From Bacteroidales bacterium (GTDB lineage Bacteria; Bacteroidota; Bacteroidia; Bacteroidales; UBA10428), in NCBI GenBank assembly GCA_016935595.1, contig JAFGQQ010000146.1:1-8673 (forward strand): a DNA stretch of 8,673 nucleotides. Direction: 5' to 3'. Below are positions 7,154 to 8,673 of this stretch, in pieces (the stretch's first letter is position 1; each line of letters begins with the position of its first letter). The translations under genes were made by a program, and so were the position numbers. The notes below the pieces were generated by a model. It did not search any database and had not been told where the DNA came from. It saw only the letters and a list, made by a program, of their open reading frames with translations.

Positions 7154-8673
7154 ATGAAAAATAAATATCTCTTTACTTATATATTATTAGGGGTACTCAC
7201 ATTTCTGTTTTACGGAAACACTTTTAAAAATGAGTATACCCTCGACGATGCCATTGTTATTACTAAAAATCAGTTTACAAAGTCAGGTTTAAAAGGAATT
7301 AAAGACATTCTTACTCACGATACTTTTACAGGTTTTTTTGGGGTTGAAAAAAAATTGCTTGAAGGCGGTCGTTACAGGCCTCTTTCGTTAATTACTTTCG
7401 CTATTGAGTATGAACTATTTGGGTTAAACCCACACATAAGCCATTTAATTAATATACTTCTGTATTTATTTTTATGTGTCATAATTTATTATTTTTTTAA
7501 TCTTCTTTTTAAAGAAGAAAACCAGGAAAATAAGTTTATTAACCTTTCTTTTTTAGCGACTTTGCTATTTTTAGCCCACCCGATTCATACCGAAGTAGTT
7601 GCAAACATAAAAGGAAGAGATGAAATTCTCAGTTTAATTGGATCTGTGGGTGCAGCCATTTCGGTTTTCAGATATTTAAAAAATGAAAAAAAGAAACATT
7701 TATTTTACTCGTTTTTATGGTTCATTGTAGGAATCTTTTCAAAGGAAAACACTATTACATTTTTAGCTGTTATTCCGTTATCTATTTTCTTCTTTACAAA
7801 TACAACTCCTAAAAAATTCATTATTAGTATAGTCCCAGCAGCTTTAGCAACAGCTTCATTTTTAATTATCCGTAAAATAGTTTTTGGAAATACTGACAAT
7901 GTTGTAACCGAATTAATGAACAATCCTTTTTTAAATGCAACTATTAACCAGAAATATGCTACAATTATGTATACATGGGGATTATATCTTAAACTTCTGG
8001 TTTTTCCTCATCCATTAACATTTGACTACTATCCTTATCATATAGCATTAACAACATGGAATAATAAATGGGTAATCGTTTCAGCACTGGTTATTTTAAT
8101 CATTCTTATTTTGGCATTAATAAATACAAAGAAGAGACCAATACCATCATTCGCAATACTTTTCTTTTTTATAACATTTTCAATAGTTTCAAATGTTTTG
8201 TTTCCGGTTGGGACATTTATGAATGAAAGGTTTATGTTTGTGCCTTCACTTGGGTTTTGCCTGTTGTTTGCATATTTTTTTATTAAAGCGATTCATATAA
8301 AGCCAAAAAGTAATATACATAAATTCAGCACACTATTTATTATTACAGTAATATTATCTTTATTTTTCATAAAAACATATACGCGTAACAAAGCATGGAA
8401 AGACGATTTCACATTATTTTCAACAGATGTTAAAACTTCGGCAAACAGTGCTAAAAGCAATACCTCTTATGGAGGAAACTTACTTGAGAAATCGGCTATG
8501 GAAGAAGACAGTCTGAAAAAAATGGAAATGCAAAGAACAGCAATATTTCATTTACGAAAAGCAGTTGAAATACACCCAAAATATGTTGACGCGCTTATAC
8601 TTCTTGGCAATGCATATGCAGGTTATAAAAACATGAACGACAGCGCAATGTTTTTTTATAAAACAGCTTTAAA
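7154..8673 (+). CDS. TMTC-like GT-C glycosyltransferase with DUF1736 and TPR, 3' end beyond the window
   Basis: Partial gene: 506 codons are open to the window edge with no stop. The start is the first ATG after an in-frame TAA at 7142-7144; no Shine-Dalgarno is seen. The protein is a polytopic membrane protein with GT-C features. TM1 (about 5-21) is followed by an outer loop with the acidic pair D31-D32 (YTLDDAIVITKNQ), where GT-C enzymes carry a catalytic acid. Next come RYRPLSLITF (73-82) and HPIHTEVVANIKGRDEIL (142-159), the hallmark HP-H-TE-VA-GR-E motif of TMTC proteins. A DUF1736-like segment (about 235-305) includes MNNPFLNAT and KLLVFPHPLTFDYYP. FPVGTFMNERFMFVPSLGFC (350-369) matches the ER-x3-PS-GFC signature. 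After the last helix (about 392-406) comes R-x2-AW-x-D, then a TPR repeat from about 460 (HLRKAVEIHPKYVDALILLGNAY), probably the first of several. Animal TMTC proteins transfer mannose to protein Ser/Thr from a dolichol donor; the bacterial donor and target are unknown. A polyprenyl-linked sugar and exported proteins are inferred. Confidence 0.88.
   Translation, partial: MKNKYLFTYILLGVLTFLFYGNTFKNEYTLDDAIVITKNQFTKSGLKGIKDILTHDTFTGFFGVEKKLLEGGRYRPLSLITFAIEYELFGLNPHISHLINILLYLFLCVIIYYFFNLLFKEENQENKFINLSFLATLLFLAHPIHTEVVANIKGRDEILSLIGSVGAAISVFRYLKNEKKKHLFYSFLWFIVGIFSKENTITFLAVIPLSIFFFTNTTPKKFIISIVPAALATASFLIIRKIVFGNTDNVVTELMNNPFLNATINQKYATIMYTWGLYLKLLVFPHPLTFDYYPYHIALTTWNNKWVIVSALVILIILILALINTKKRPIPSFAILFFFITFSIVSNVLFPVGTFMNERFMFVPSLGFCLLFAYFFIKAIHIKPKSNIHKFSTLFIITVILSLFFIKTYTRNKAWKDDFTLFSTDVKTSANSAKSNTSYGGNLLEKSAMEEDSLKKMEMQRTAIFHLRKAVEIHPKYVDALILLGNAYAGYKNMNDSAMFFYKTAL

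Noticed and set aside
7150..7164. ATG-initiated four-codon micro-ORF overlapping the TMTC-like start
   Set aside because: Too short to assign a role; it arises from the ATGCATG string, and the ATG at 7154 opens the long conserved frame.
7705..7923. 72-codon minus-strand open frame
   Set aside because: Antisense to the TMTC-like gene, whose conserved motifs on both sides establish the plus strand as coding.

Overview
The window is AT-rich (roughly 30% G+C by eye). No clear Shine-Dalgarno sequence precedes any gene; starts sit behind A/T-rich leaders. Two upstream regions carry Bacteroidota-type promoter patterns (TTTG-like box, about 20 nt, TAnnTTTG). With the protein families present, this points to a Bacteroidota chromosome, probably an environmental Bacteroidales/Marinilabiliales-like lineage. 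The phylum is fairly secure; anything finer is a guess. I see no rRNA, tRNA, CRISPR, insertion sequence or phage gene, and no sign of recent transfer.

Region 1 (15-3559, minus strand) is a two-component operon. A 957-residue membrane histidine kinase has six predicted transmembrane helices, four PAS domains and a HisKA_3/HATPase core. It is followed 11 bp later by its NarL/FixJ-type response regulator. A well-matched promoter lies just upstream of the kinase, and a perfect 10-bp direct repeat with a 12-bp period lies just upstream of the promoter's -33 box, where an activator could bind.

Region 2 (3751-4938, plus strand) is a divergently transcribed MFS transporter. It shares the 191-bp intergenic region with the kinase operon, so the regulator could act on both.

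Region 3 (4967-7002, minus strand) is an ABC-2 exporter operon: a DrrA/CcmA-type ATPase, then an 11-bp gap, then a permease with a large extracytoplasmic loop. It converges on the MFS gene with only 28 bp between the stop codons.

Region 4 (7154 to the window edge, plus strand) is the first 506 codons of a GT-C glycosyltransferase-like membrane protein. It closely resembles the TMTC family (DUF1736 plus TPR), known in animals as O-mannosyltransferases. The gene is open at the right edge. It is the most interesting item here.

Overall this looks like ordinary chromosomal content: a sensor-regulator pair, two possible exporters and a TMTC-like protein glycosyltransferase candidate. I do not see a clearly new multi-gene system; a functional link between the two-component pair and the exporters is only an inference from position.
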